A stretch of DNA of 64,000 nucleotides from Taudactylus pleione (Eukaryota > Chordata > Amphibia > Anura > Myobatrachidae), in assembly GCA_031769625.1 (NCBI GenBank), contig JAUIMM010000702.1, forward strand, positions 4,324,501 through 4,388,500, read 5' to 3'. How positions within the stretch are numbered: position 1 is the stretch's first letter; each line of letters opens with the position of its first letter. A model generated the notes under the pieces. The model ran no database searches. It saw nothing but the letters and a program-made list of their open reading frames with translations, and was not told where the DNA came from. Both the position numbers and the translations under genes were made by a program. This document shows positions 50,216 through 63,274 of this stretch, piece by piece.

Positions 50216-51503
50216 TGATAGATATAGAGATAGATAGATAAAGAGATAGATAGATAGATAGAGCGAGAGATAGATAGATAGATATAAAGATAGATAGATT
50301 GATAGATATAGAGATAGATAGACTGATAGGCAGACACTAGTTCTTTGGCCCTTATAACTCATCTTTCACTGTGTTGCTAGTTATCATGTCTCGCTTTCTG
50401 TGTGTTGCTAGTTGTGGGAGCATTTGGTAGGGGATATAGACTGTAAGCTCCACTGGGGCAAGGACTGAAATGAATGGCCAAATGTTTTTTGTAAAGCGCT
50501 GCAGAATGTATGTGCGCTATATAACAAGCTGGTAATAAATAATAATAAATAATTAGATACAGATGCATCCACATACATCAATCCTCCATGTGCTTTGAGA
50601 TGTGTTACGAATAATGGGTGAGTACAATGTGACTCTGTAGCACAGAGCATCTTTCCAGGTGACCTTTTCCATTAATATGTGTCTTATTTGCAAAGCGATG
50701 CGAATAGGATGCAAAAGCAGCTTCAACTGATTAAAATGATATACGGCATGCCTACTGTATAATCTGTATGCGACTGAGCTGTATCTGCATGCAATATGCA
50801 ACTTTACAGTGTTACAGCCGCTAACACTGTAATGTAGCATTTTGCATGCAGATATATCCGCAGTCGCACACAGAACATAGGCATGCCACAGATCATTTTT
50901 ATCAACATATGCTGCTTGTCCATCATATTTTGCATCGCTTTGCAATGAAGACACATTTTAAGGGGAAAAGTTACACGAAAAGACGCATACTTCTATTGTG
51001 TTGTGCCACAGTATAACACTACAAGAAGGATAGTTTAACGCAAGAGGAGACTAGGTGTATGTGAACACATCTGTTGGTTGCCCATATTTATATAAATAGA
51101 TAGATAGAGAGATGGATCGGTACCGATTCGTGCCATGGTATAACTTATCTACAAGGGCTGTTTAATGCGCAGTGAGGCTAGGTGTATGTGAACACATCTG
51201 TAGATCGTCCATATACTGTATAGATAGATATAGACATAGATAGAAGGATAGATATAGTTCAAATTCACCCTGCCAACAATGACAGACCCAACTGAGATAT
51301 ATTTGCATGTATAGTGTATAGCAAGAACATGTTATCGCGCCTCTCAATCTTTTTTTCCAGGTGGGCCTTTTCCATGAATCAAAATGTGAGGTCAGCATCT
51401 AAGCAAACTACATCGCTGGACTTTTGTGAGGTCTCCATGAATCCAGACTTCTACTCATGGCAACGATCAAAGAGGAACCAACGGAAGAGGAGACCCAGAA
51501 CAG
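48195..51503 (+). repeat. Unit 24, extra-long (3309 bp), three hairpins
   Basis: Order: H1 (centre 48890), GATA, SINE-like 49377-49588, chimeric hairpin (centre 49852), second GATA tract (about 50117-50327), second SINE-like 50343-50554, H2 (centre 50818), H3, exon-like segment 51361-51503, donor lost. The extra segment is about 964 bp. The middle hairpin has an H2 left arm and an H1 right arm, with the switch between about 49855 and 49866. This is the mirror image of the S1 deletion in units 2 and 7. Confidence 0.94.
49589..50110. mobile_element. Chimeric hairpin H2-left/H1-right (duplication junction)
   Basis: The left arm has H2 markers (GCAATATGC, loop CAGCCGC). From about 49865 the H1 markers GTAACATATC, GGAATGCCACATATC and AATCAGCATAAGCTCC follow. 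It is the expected partner of the S1 deletion. A 4-bp loss ('GTGTCCATGG' for 'GTGTCATTCCATGG', near 50035) is private to it. Confidence 0.9.
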
Positions 51504-53844
51504 TTATTTAATGTTTATTAATTACTGGTAATTCTCAGGCTAGACTAGTTCTAGTACTGCAGAGGCACGATGATATGTTCTTGCTATACATTGGTACTTC
51601 CAAAAATGTCTATTTGCTATGGACTCTTCTACTTATGCGACACTGTGATTTGGTAGTGTCAGATATACAATAATTCTGTTTATCTCAGGGTACAGTATAT
51701 CTCAGCTCTTCACTCTCCCTGTGTACTCCATAAATCACACTTTATAGTCAAAATCCCCAACAGCAATACCCTCACCTTTCCCAACCAAGAATCTTGAGGT
51801 TGGTTTTTCAAACACCTGGGCTTAATGTTGGGAAAATTTCAATCTTTTGATTAGAAGATTTGCCTCCGATGTCTAATATTTAAAGATAGATTATAGATAG
51901 ATAGGTAGCTCAATCATTGATAAATAGACACTAGTTAGATACAGATGTGTCTGCATACATCTATCCTCCATGCGCTATAAGACGTGTTACAAATAATGTG
52001 TGAGCGCCATGTGACTCGGCATTACAGAGCATCTTTCCATGCGACTTTTGCCCTTAAAATGTGTCTTTATTTGCAAAGTGATGTGAATAGGACGCAAAAG
52101 CAGCTTATACTGATTAAAATTATATTCGGCATGCCTATATTCTGTGTGTGTGACTGCTGCTGTATCTGCATGCAAAATGCAACTTTACAGTGTCACAGCC
52201 ACTGACACTGTAACGTATCATTTTGCATGCAGATATATCCGCAGTCGCACACAGAACATAGGAATGCCACATATCATTTTAATCAGCATAAGCTCCTTGT
52301 CCATCATATTTTGCATCGCTTTGCAATGAAGACACATTTTAAGGGGAAAAGTTACACGAAAAGACACTAAGTTCTATTGTGTCATTCCAGGGTATAACAC
52401 TTCCAGAAGGGCTGTTTAATGCACAGGGAGACTAGGTGTATGTGAACACATCTGCAGATTGCCCATATATAGATAGATATAAAGATAGATAGAAAGATAG
52501 ATAAAGAGATAGATAGTTAGATAGAGAGAGATAGATAGATAGAGCGATTGATTGATAGATATAGAGATAGATAGATAAAGAGATAGATAGATAGATAGAG
52601 CGAGAGATAGATAGATAGATATAAAGATAGATAGATTGATAGATATAGAGATAGATAGACTGATAGGCAGACTCTAGTTCTTTGGCCCTTATAACTCGTC
52701 TTTCGCTGTGTTGCTAGTTATCATGTCTCGCTTTCTGCGTGTTGCTAGTTGTGGGAGCATTTGGTAGGGGATATAGACTGTAAGCTCCACTGGGGCAAGG
52801 ACTGAAATGAATGGCCAAATATTTTTTGTAAAGCGCTGCAGAATGCATGTGCGCTATATAACAAGCTGGTAATAAATAATAATAAATAATTAGATACAGA
52901 TGCATCCACATACATCAATCCTCCATGTGCTTTGAGATGTGTTACGAATAATGGGTGAGTACAATGTGACTCTGTAGCACAGAGCATCTTTCCAGGTGAC
53001 CTTTTCCATTAATATGTGTCTTATTTTCAAAGCAATGCGAATAGGACGCAAAAGCAGCTTCTACTGATTAAAATGATATACGGCATGCCTACTGTATAAT
53101 CTGTATGCGACTGAGCTGTATCTGCATGCAATATGCAACTTTACAGTGTCACAGCCGCTGACACTGTAATGTAGCATTTTGCATGCAGATATATCCGCAG
53201 TCGCACACAGAACATAGGCATGCCACAGATCATTTTTATCAACATATGCTGCTTGTCCATCATATTTTGCATTGCTTTGCAATTAAGACACATTTTAAGG
53301 GGAAAAGTTACACGAAAAGACGCATACTTCTATTGTGTTGTTCCACAGTATAACACTACAAGAAGGATAGTTTAACGCAAGAGGAGACTAGGTGTATGTG
53401 AACACATCTGTTGGTTGCCCATATTTATATAAATAGATAGATAGATAGAGAGATGGATCGGTACCGATTCGTGCCATGGTATAACTTATCTACAAGGGCT
53501 GTTTAATGCGCAGTGAGGCTAGGTGTATGTGAACACATCTGTAGATCGTCCATATACTGTATAGATAGATATAGACATAGATAGAAGGATAGATATAGTT
53601 CAAATTCACCCTGCCAACAATGACAGACCCAACTGAGATATATTTGCATGTATAGTGTATAGCAAGAACATGTTATCGCGCCTCTCAATCTTTTTTTCCA
53701 GGTGGGCCTTTTCCATGAATCAAAATGTGAGGTCAGCATCTAAGCAAACTACATCGCTGGACTTTTGTGAGGTCTCCATGAATCCAGACTTCTACTCATG
53801 GCAACGATCAAAGAGGAACCAACGGAAGAGGAGACCCAGAACAG
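51504..53844 (+). repeat. Unit 25, long (2341 bp)
   Basis: H1 centre 52199, SINE-like 52680-52891, H2 centre 53155, exon-like segment 53702-53844, donor lost. Leader markers 'ACAATAATTC', 'GTGTACTCC' and 'GAGGTTGG' are shared with units 26, 28 and 30. Confidence 0.94.
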
Positions 53845-56189
53845 TTATTTAATGTTTATTAATTACTGGTAATTCTCAGGCTAGACTAGTTCTAGTACTG
53901 CAGAGGCACGATGATATGTTCTTGCTATACATTGGTACTTCCAAAAATGTCTATTTGCTATGGACTCTTCTACTTATGCGACACTGTGATTTGGTAGTGT
54001 CAGATATACAATAATTCTGTTTATCTCAGGGTACAGTATATCTCAGCTCTTCACTCTCCCTGTGTACTCCATAAATCACACTTTATAGTCAAAATCCCCA
54101 ACAGCAATACCCTCACCTTTCCCAACCAAGAATCTTGAGGTTGGTTTTTCAAACACCTGGGCTTAATGTTGGGAAAATTTGAATCTTTTGATTAGAAGAT
54201 TTGTCTCCGATGTCTAATATTTAAAGATAGATTATAGATAGATAGGTAGCTCAATCATTGATAAATAGACACTAGTTAGATACAGATGTGTCTGCATACA
54301 TCTATCCTCCATGCGCTATAAGACGTGTTACAAATAATGTGTGAGCGCCATGTGACTCGGCATTACAGAGCATCTTTCCATGCGACTTTTGCCCTTAAAA
54401 TGTGTCTTTATTTGCAAAGTGATGTGAATAGGACGCAAAAGCAGCTTATACTGATTAAAATTATATTCGGCATGCCTATATTCTGTGTGTGTGACTGCTG
54501 CTGTATCTGCATGCAAAATGCAACTTTACAGTGTCACAGCCACTGACACTGTAACGTATCATTTTGCATGCAGATATATCCGCAGTCGCACACAGAACAT
54601 AGGAATGCCACATATCATTTTAATCAGCATAAGCTCCTTGTCCATCATATTTTGCATCGCTTTGCAATGAAGACACATTTTAAGGGGAAAAGTTACACGA
54701 AAAGACACTAAGTTCTATTGTGTCATTCCATGGTATAACACTTCCAGAAGGGCTGTTTAATGCACAGGGAGACTAGGTGTATGTGAACACATCTGCAGAT
54801 TGCCCATATATAGATAGATATAAAGATAGATAGAAAGATAGATAAAGAGATAGATAGTTAGATAGAGAGAGATAGATAGATAGAGCGATTGATTGATAGA
54901 TATAGAGATAGATAGATAAAGAGATAGATAGATAGATAGATAGAGCGAGAGATAGATAGATAGATATAAAGATAGATAGATTGATAGATATAGAGATAGA
55001 TAGACTGATAGGCAGACTCTAGTTCTTTGGCCCTTATAACTCGTCTTTCGCTGTGTTGCTAGTTATCATGTCTCGCTTTCTGCGTGTTGCTAATTGTGGG
55101 AGCATTTGGTAGGGGATATAGACTGTAAGCTCCACTGGGGCAAGGACTGATATGAATGGCCAAATATTTATTGTAAAGCGCTGCAGAATGCATGTGCGCT
55201 ATATAACAAGCTGGTAATAAATAATAATAAATAATTAGATACAGATGCATCCACATACATCAATCCTCCATGTGCTTTGAGATGTGTTACGAATAATGGG
55301 TGAGTACAATGTGACTCTGTAGCACAGAGCATCTTTCCAGGTGACCTTTTCCATTAATATGTGTCTTATTTTCAAAGCAATGCGAATAGGATGCAAAAGC
55401 AGCTTCTACTGATTAAAATGATATACGGCATGCCTACTGTATAATCTGTATGCGACTGAGCTGTATCTGCATGCAATATGCAACTTTACAGTGTCACAGC
55501 CGCTGACACTGTAATGTAGCATTTTGCATGCAGATATATCCGCAGTCGCACACAGAACATAGGCATGCCACAGATCATTTTTATCAACATATGCTGCTTG
55601 TCCATCATATTTTGCATTGCTTTGCAATTAAGACACATTTTAAGGGGAAAAGTTACACGAAAAGACGCATACTTCTATTGTGTTGTTCCACAGTATAACA
55701 CTACAAGAAGGATAGTTTAACGCAAGAGGAGACTAGGTGTATGTGAACACATCTGTTGGTTGCCCATATTTATATAAATAGATAGATAGATAGAGAGATG
55801 GATCGGTACCGATTCGTGCCATGGTATAACTTATCTACAAGGGCTGTTTAATGCGCAGTGAGGCTAGGTGTATGTGAACACATCTGTAGATCGTCCATAT
55901 ACTGTATAGATAGATATAGACATAGATAGAAGGATAGATATAGTTCAAATTCACCCTGCCAACAATGACAGACCCAACTGAGATATATTTGCATGTATAG
56001 TGTATAGCAAGAACATGTTATCGCGCCTCTCAATCTTTTTTTCCAGGTGGGCCTTTTCCATGAATCAAAATGTGAGGTCAGCATCTAAGCAAACTACATT
56101 GCTGGACTTTTGTGAGGTCTCCATGAATCCAGACTTCTACTCATGGCAACGATCAAAGAGGAACCAACGGAAGAGGAGACCCAGAACAG
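53845..56189 (+). repeat. Unit 26, long (2345 bp)
   Basis: H1 centre 54540, SINE-like 55025-55236 (private 'ATATTTATTG'), H2 centre 55500, exon-like segment 56047-56189, donor lost. The leader is of the unit-25 type, but the exon-like segment has the 'ACATTGCTGG' of units 18-23. This mosaic suggests exchange or conversion inside the unit. Confidence 0.93.
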
Positions 56190-57216
56190 TTATTTAATGT
56201 TTACTAATTACAGGTAATTCTCAGGCTAGACTAGTTCTAGTACTGCAGAGGCACGATGATATGTTCTTGCTATACATTGATACTTCCAAAAATGTCTATT
56301 TGCTATGGACTCTTCTACTTATGCGACACTGTGATTTGGTAGTGTCAGATATACAGTAATTCTGTTTATCTCAGGGTACAGTATATCTCAGCTCTTCACT
56401 CTCCCTGTTTACTCCATAAATCACACTTTATAGTCAAAATCCCCAACAGCATTACCCTCACCTTTCCCAACCAAGAATCTTGAGGGTGGTTTTTCAAACA
56501 CCTGGGCTTAATGTTGGGAAAATTTGAATCTTTTGATTAGAAGATTTGCCTCCGATGTCTAATATTTAAAGATAGATTATAGATAGATAGGTAGCTCAAT
56601 CATTGATAAATAGACACTAGTTAGATACAGATGTGTCTGCATACATCTATCCTCCATGCGCTATAAGACGTGTTACAAATAATGTGTGAGCGCCATGTGA
56701 CTCGGCATTACAGAGCATCTTTCCATGCGACATTTGCCCTTAAAATGTGTCTTTATTTGCAAAGTGATGTGAATAGGACGCAAAAGCAGCTTATACTGAT
56801 TAAAATTATATTCGGCATGCCTATATTCTGTGTGTGTGACTGCTGCTGTATCTGCATGCAAAATGCAACTTTACAGTGTCACAGCCACTGACACTGTAAC
56901 ATATCATTTTGCATGCAGATATATCCGCAGTCGCACACAGAACATAGGAATGCCACATATCATTTTAATCAGCATAAGCTCCTTGTCCATCATATTTTGC
57001 ATCGCTTTGCAATGAAGACACATTTTAAGGGGAAAAGTTACACGAAAAGACACTAAGTTCTATTGTGTCATTCCATGGTATAACACTTCCGGAAGGGCTG
57101 TTTAATGCACAGGGAGACTAGGTGTATGTGAACACATCTGCAGATTGCCCATATATAGATAGATATAAAGATAGATAGAAAGATAGATAAAGAGATAGAT
57201 AGTTAGATAGAGAGAG

Positions 57217-57247
<31 letters not shown>

Positions 57248-58548
57248 GCGATTGATTGATAGATATAGAGATAGATAGATAAAGAGATAGATAGATAGAT
57301 AGAGCGAGAGATAGATAGATAGATATAAAGATAGATAGATTGATAGATATAGAGATAGATAGACTGATAGGCAGACACTAGTTCTTTGGCCCTTATAACT
57401 CGTCTTTCGCTGTGTTGCTAGTTATCATGTCTCGCTTTCTGTGTGTTGCTAGTTGTGGGAGCATTTGGTAGGGGATATAGACTGTAAGCTCCACTGGGGC
57501 AAGGACTGAAATGAATGGCCAAATACTTTTTGTAAAGCACTGCAGAATGTATGTGCGCTATATAACAAGCTGGTGATAAATAATAATAAATAATTAGATA
57601 CAGATGCATCCACATACATCAATCCTCCATGTGCTTTGAGATGTGTTACGAATAATGGGTGAGTACAATGTGACTCTGTAGCACAGAGCATCTTTCCAGG
57701 TGACCTTTTCCATTAATATGTGTCTTATTTGCAAAGCGATGCGAATAGGACGCAAAAGCAGCTTCTACTGATTAAAATGACATACGGCATGCCTACTGTA
57801 TAATCTGTATGCGACTGAGCTGTATCTGCATGCAATATGCAACTTTACAGTGTCACAGCCGCTGACACTGTAATGTAGCATTTTGCATGCAGATATATCC
57901 GCAGTCGTACACAGAACATAGGCATGCCACAGATCATTTTTATCAACATATGCTGCTTGTCCATCATATTTTGCATCGCTTTGCAATTAAGACACATTTT
58001 AAGGGAAAAAGTTACACGAAAAGACGCATACTTCTATTGTGTTGTGCCACTGTATAACACTACAAGAAGGATAGTTTAACACAAGAGGAGACTAGGTGTA
58101 TGTGAACACATCTGTTGGTTGCCCATATTTATATAAATAGATAGGTAGATAGAGAGATGGATCGGTACCGATTCGTGCCATGGTATAACTTATCTACAAG
58201 GGCTGTTTAATGCGCAGTGAGGCTAGGTGTATGTGAACACATCTGTAGATCGTCCATATACTGTATAGATAGATATAGACATAGATAGAAGGATAGATAT
58301 AGTTCAAATTCACCCTGCCAACAATGACAGACCCAACTGAGATATATTTGCATGTATAGTGTATAGCAAGAACATGTTATCGCGCCTCTCAATCTTTTTT
58401 TCCAGGTGGGCCTTTTCCATGAATCAAAATGTGAGGTCAGCATCTAAGCAAACTACATCGCTGGACTTTTGTGAGGTCTCCATGAATCCAGACTTCTACT
58501 CATGGCAACGATCAAAGAGGAACCAACGGAAGAGGAGACCCAGAACAG
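56190..58548 (+). repeat. Unit 27, long (2359 bp)
   Basis: H1 centre 56885, SINE-like 57384-57595, H2 centre 57859, exon-like segment 58406-58548, donor lost. 'CAGTCGTACAC', 'GGGAAAAAG' and 'GATAGGTAGATAG' recur only in unit 29. Confidence 0.94.
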
Positions 58549-60897
58549 TTATTTAATGTTTATTAATTACTGGTAATTCTCAGGCTAGACTAGTTCTAGT
58601 ACTGCAGAGGCACGATGATATGTTCTTGCTATACATTGGTACTTCCAAAAATGTCTATTTGCTATGGACTCTTCTACTTATGCGACACTGTGATTTGGTA
58701 GTGTCAGATATACAATAATTCTGTTTATCTCAGGGTACAGTATATCTCAGCTCTTCACTCTCCCTGTGTACTCCATAAATCACACTTTATAGTCAAAATC
58801 CCCAACAGCAATACCCTCACCTTTCCCAACCAAGAATCTTGAGGTTGGTTTTTCAAACACCTGGGCTTAATGTTGGGAAAATTTGAATCTTTTGATTAGA
58901 AGATTTGCCTCCGATGTCTAATATTTAAAGATAGATTATAGATAGATAGGTAGCTCAATCATTGATAAATAGACACTAGTTAGATACAGATGTGTCTGCA
59001 TACATCTATCCTCCATGCGCTATAAGACGTGTTACAAATAATGTGTGAGCGCCATGTGACTCGGCATTACAGAGCATCTTTCCATGCGACTTTTGCCCTT
59101 AAAATGTGTCTTTATTTGCAAAGTGATGTGAATAGGACGCAAAAGCAGCTTATACTGATTAAAATTATATTCGGCATGCCTATATTCTGTGTGTGTGACT
59201 GCTGCTGTATCTGCATGCAAAATGCAATTTTACAGTGTCACAGCCACTGACACTGTAACGTATCATTTTGCATGCAGATATATCCGCAGTCGCACACAGA
59301 ACATAGGAATGCCACATATCATTTTAATCAGCATAAGCTCCTTGTCCATCATATTTTGCATCGCTTTGCAATGAAGACACATTTTAAGGGGAAAAGTTAC
59401 ACGAAAAGACACTAAGTTCTATTGTGTCATTCCATGGTATAACACTTCCAGAAGGGCTGTTTAATGCACAGGGAGACTAGGTGTATGTGAACACATCTGC
59501 AGATTGCCCATATATAGATAGATATAAAGATAGATAGAAAGATAGATAAAGAGATAGATAGTTAGATAGAGAGAGATAGATAGATAGATAGAGCGATTGA
59601 TTGATAGATATAGAGATAGATAGATAAAGAGATAGATAGATAGATAGATAGAGCGAGAGATAGATAGATAGATATAAAGATAGATAGATTGATAGATATA
59701 GAGATAGATAGACTGATAGGCAGACAATAGTTCTTTGGCCCTTATAACTCATCTTTCGCTGTGTTGCTAGTTATCATGTCTCGCTTTCTGTGTGTTGCTA
59801 GTTGTGGGAGCATTTGGTAGGGGATATAGACTGTAAGCTCCACTGGGGCAAGGACTGAAATGAATGGCCAAATGTTTTTTGTAAAGTGCTGCAGAATGTA
59901 TGTGCGCTATATAACAAGCTGGCAAAAAACAATAATAAATAATTAGATACAGATGCATCCACATACATCAATCCTCCATGAGCTTTGAGATGTGTTACGA
60001 ATAATGGGTGAGTACAATGTGACTCTGTAGCACAGAGCATCTTTCCAGGTGACCTTTTCCATTAATATGTGTCTTATTTGCAAAGCGATGCGAATAGGAC
60101 GCAAAAGCAGCTTCTACTGATTAAAATGATATATGGCATGCCTACTGTATAATCTGTATGCGACTGAGCTGTATCTGCATGCAATATGCAACTTTACAGT
60201 GTCACAGCCGCTAACACTGTAATGTAGCATTTTGCATGCAGATATATCCGCAGTCGCACACAGAACATAGGCATGCCACAGATCATTTTTATCAACATAT
60301 GCTGCTTGTCCATCATATTTTGCATCGCTTTGCAATTAAGACACATTTTAAGGGGAAAAGTTACACGAAAAGACGCATACTTCTATTGTGTTGTGCCACA
60401 GTATAACACTACAAGAAGGATAGTTTAACGCAAGAGGAGACTAGGTGTATGTGAACACATCTGTTGGTTGCCCATATTTATATAAATAGATAGATAGATA
60501 GAGAGATGGATCGGTACCGATTCGTGCCATGGTATAACTTATCTACAAGGGCTGTTTAATGCGCAGTGAGGCTAGGTGTATGTGAACACATCTGTAGATC
60601 ATCCATATACTGTATAGATAGATATAGACATAGATAGAAGGATAGATATAGTTCAAATTCACCCTGCCAACAATGACAGACCCAACTGAGATATATTTGC
60701 ATGTATAGTGTATAGCAAGAACATGTTATCGCACCTCTCAATCTTTTTTTCCAGGTGGGCCTTTTCCATGAATCAAAATGTGAGGTCAGCATCTAAGCAA
60801 ACTACATCACTGGACTTTTGTGAGGTCTCCATGAATCCAGACTTCTACTCATGGCAACGATCAAAGAGGAACCAACGGAAGAGGAGACCCAGAACAG
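58549..60897 (+). repeat. Unit 28, long (2349 bp)
   Basis: H1 centre 59244, SINE-like 59733-59944 (tail altered to 'GGCAAAAAACAATAAT'), H2 centre 60208 with 'CTAACACTG' on the right side of the inner stem, exon-like segment 60755-60897, donor lost. The SINE change 'AATGTTTTTTG' is shared with the second SINE of unit 24. Confidence 0.94.
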
Positions 60898-61926
60898 TTA
60901 TTTAATGTTTATTAATTACTGGTAATTCTCAGGCTAGACTAGTTCTAGTACTGCAGAGGCACGATGATATGTTCTTGCTATACATTGGTACTTCCAAAAA
61001 TGTCTATTTGCTATGGACTCTTCTACTTATGCGACACTGTGATTTGGTAGTGTCAGATATACAGTAATTCTGTTTATCTCAGGGTACAGTATATCTCAGC
61101 TCTTCACTCTCCCTGTTTACTCCATAAATCACACTTTATAGTCAAAATCCCCAACAGCATTACCCTCACCTTTCCCAACCAAGAATCTTGAGGGTGGTTT
61201 TTCAAACACCTGGGCTTAATGTTGGGAAAATTTGAATCTTTTGATTAGAAGATTTGCCTCCGATGTCTAATATTTAAAGATAGATTATAGATAGATAGGT
61301 AGCTCAATCATTGATAAATAGACACTAGTTAGATACAGATGTGTCTGCATACATCTATCCTCCATGCGCTATAAGACGTGTTACAAATAATGTGTGAGCG
61401 CCATGTGACTCGGCATTACAGAGCATCTTTCCATGCGACTTTTGCCCTTAAAATGTGTCTTTATTTGCAAAGTGATGTGAATAGGACGCAAAAGCAGCTT
61501 ATACTGATTAAAATTATATTCGGCATGCCTATATTCTGTGTGTGTGACTGCTGCTGTATCTGCATGCAAAATGCAACTTTACAGTGTCACAGCCACTGAC
61601 ACTGTAACGTATCATTTTGCATGCAGATATATCCGCAGTCGCACACAGAACATAGGAATGCCACATATCATTTTAATCAGCATAAGCTCCTTGTCCATCA
61701 TATTTTGCATCGCTTTGCAATGAAGACACATTTTAAGGGGAAAAGTTACACGAAAAGACACTCAGTTCTATTGTGTCATTCCATGGTATAACACTTCCAG
61801 AAGGGCTGTTTAATGCACAGGGAGACTAGGTGTATGTGAACACATCTGCAGATTGCCCATATATAGATAGATATAAAGATAGATAGAAAGATAGATAAAG
61901 AGATAGATAGTTAGATAGAGAGATAG

Positions 61927-61973
<47 letters not shown>

Positions 61974-63274
61974 GCGATTGATTGATAGATATAGAGATAG
62001 ATAGATAAAGAGATAGATAGATAGATAGAGCGAGAGATAGATAGATAGATATAAAGATAGATAGATTGATAGATATAGAGATAGATAGACTGATAGGCAG
62101 ACACTAGTTCTTTGGCCCTTATAACTCGTCTTTCGCTGTGTTGCTAGTTATCATGTCTCGCTTTCTGTGTGTTGCTAGTTGTGGTAGCATTTGGTAGGGG
62201 ATATAGACTGTAAGCTCCACTGGGGCAAGGACTGAAATGAATGGCCAAATACTTTTTGTAAAGCACTGCAGAATGTATGTGCGCTATATAACAAGCTGGT
62301 GATAAATAATAATAAATAATTAGATACAGATGCATCCACATACATCAATCCTCCATGTGCTTTGAGATGTGTTACGAATAATGGGTGAGTACAATGTGAC
62401 TCTGTAGCACAGAGCATCTTTCCAGGTGACCTTTTCCATTAATATGTGTCTTATTTGCAAAGCGATGCGAATAGGACGCAAAAGCAGCTTCTACTGATTA
62501 AAATGACATACGGCATGCCTACTGTATAATCTGTATGCGACTGAGCTGTATCTGCATGCAATATGCAACTTTACAGTGTCACAGCCGCTGACACTGTAAT
62601 GTAGCATTTTGCATGCAGATATATCCGCAGTCGTACACAGAACATAGGCATGCCACAGATCATTTTTATCAACATATGCTGCTTGTCCATCATATTTTGC
62701 ATCGCTTTGCAATTAAGACACATTTTAAGGGAAAAAGTTACACGAAAAGACGCATACTTCTATTGTGTTGTGCCACTGTATAACACTACAAGAAGGATAG
62801 TTTAACACAAGAGGAGACTAGGTGTATGTGAACACATCTGTTGGTTGCCCATATTTATATAAATAGATAGGTAGATAGAGAGATGGATCGGTACCGATTC
62901 GTGCCATGGTATAACTTATCTACAAGGGCTGTTTAATGCGCAGTGAGGCTAGGTGTATGTGAACACATCTGTAGATCGTCCATATACTGTATAGATAGAT
63001 ATAGACATAGATAGAAGGATAGATATAGTTCAAATTCACCCTGCCAACAATGACAGACCCAACTGAGATATATTTGCATGTATAGTGTATAGCAAGAACA
63101 TGTTATCGCGCCTCTCAATCTTTTTTTCCAGGTGGGCCTTTTCCATGAATCAAAATGTGAGGTCAGCATCTAAGCAAACTACATCGCTGGACTTTTGTGA
63201 GGTCTCCATGAATCCAGACTTCTACTCATGGCAACGATCAAAGAGGAACCAACGGAAGAGGAGACCCAGAACAG
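60898..63274 (+). repeat. Unit 29, long (2377 bp)
   Basis: H1 centre 61593, SINE-like 62110-62321, H2 centre 62585, exon-like segment 63132-63274, donor lost. It is the longest standard unit, because a perfect GATA run of about 45 bp (about 61928-61973) sits in the tract after H1. Confidence 0.94.

Noticed and set aside
50553..50954. 133-codon minus-strand frame, the longest in the window
   Set aside because: It is the usual H2 frame extended because unit 24 lacks a few stops. It runs through the palindrome and has no recognisable domain.
2198..63274. A giant gene with tandemly repeated coding exons
   Set aside because: 143 bp is not a multiple of three, two of three frames contain stops, the donor is missing in 16 copies, and nonsense changes occur in several units.
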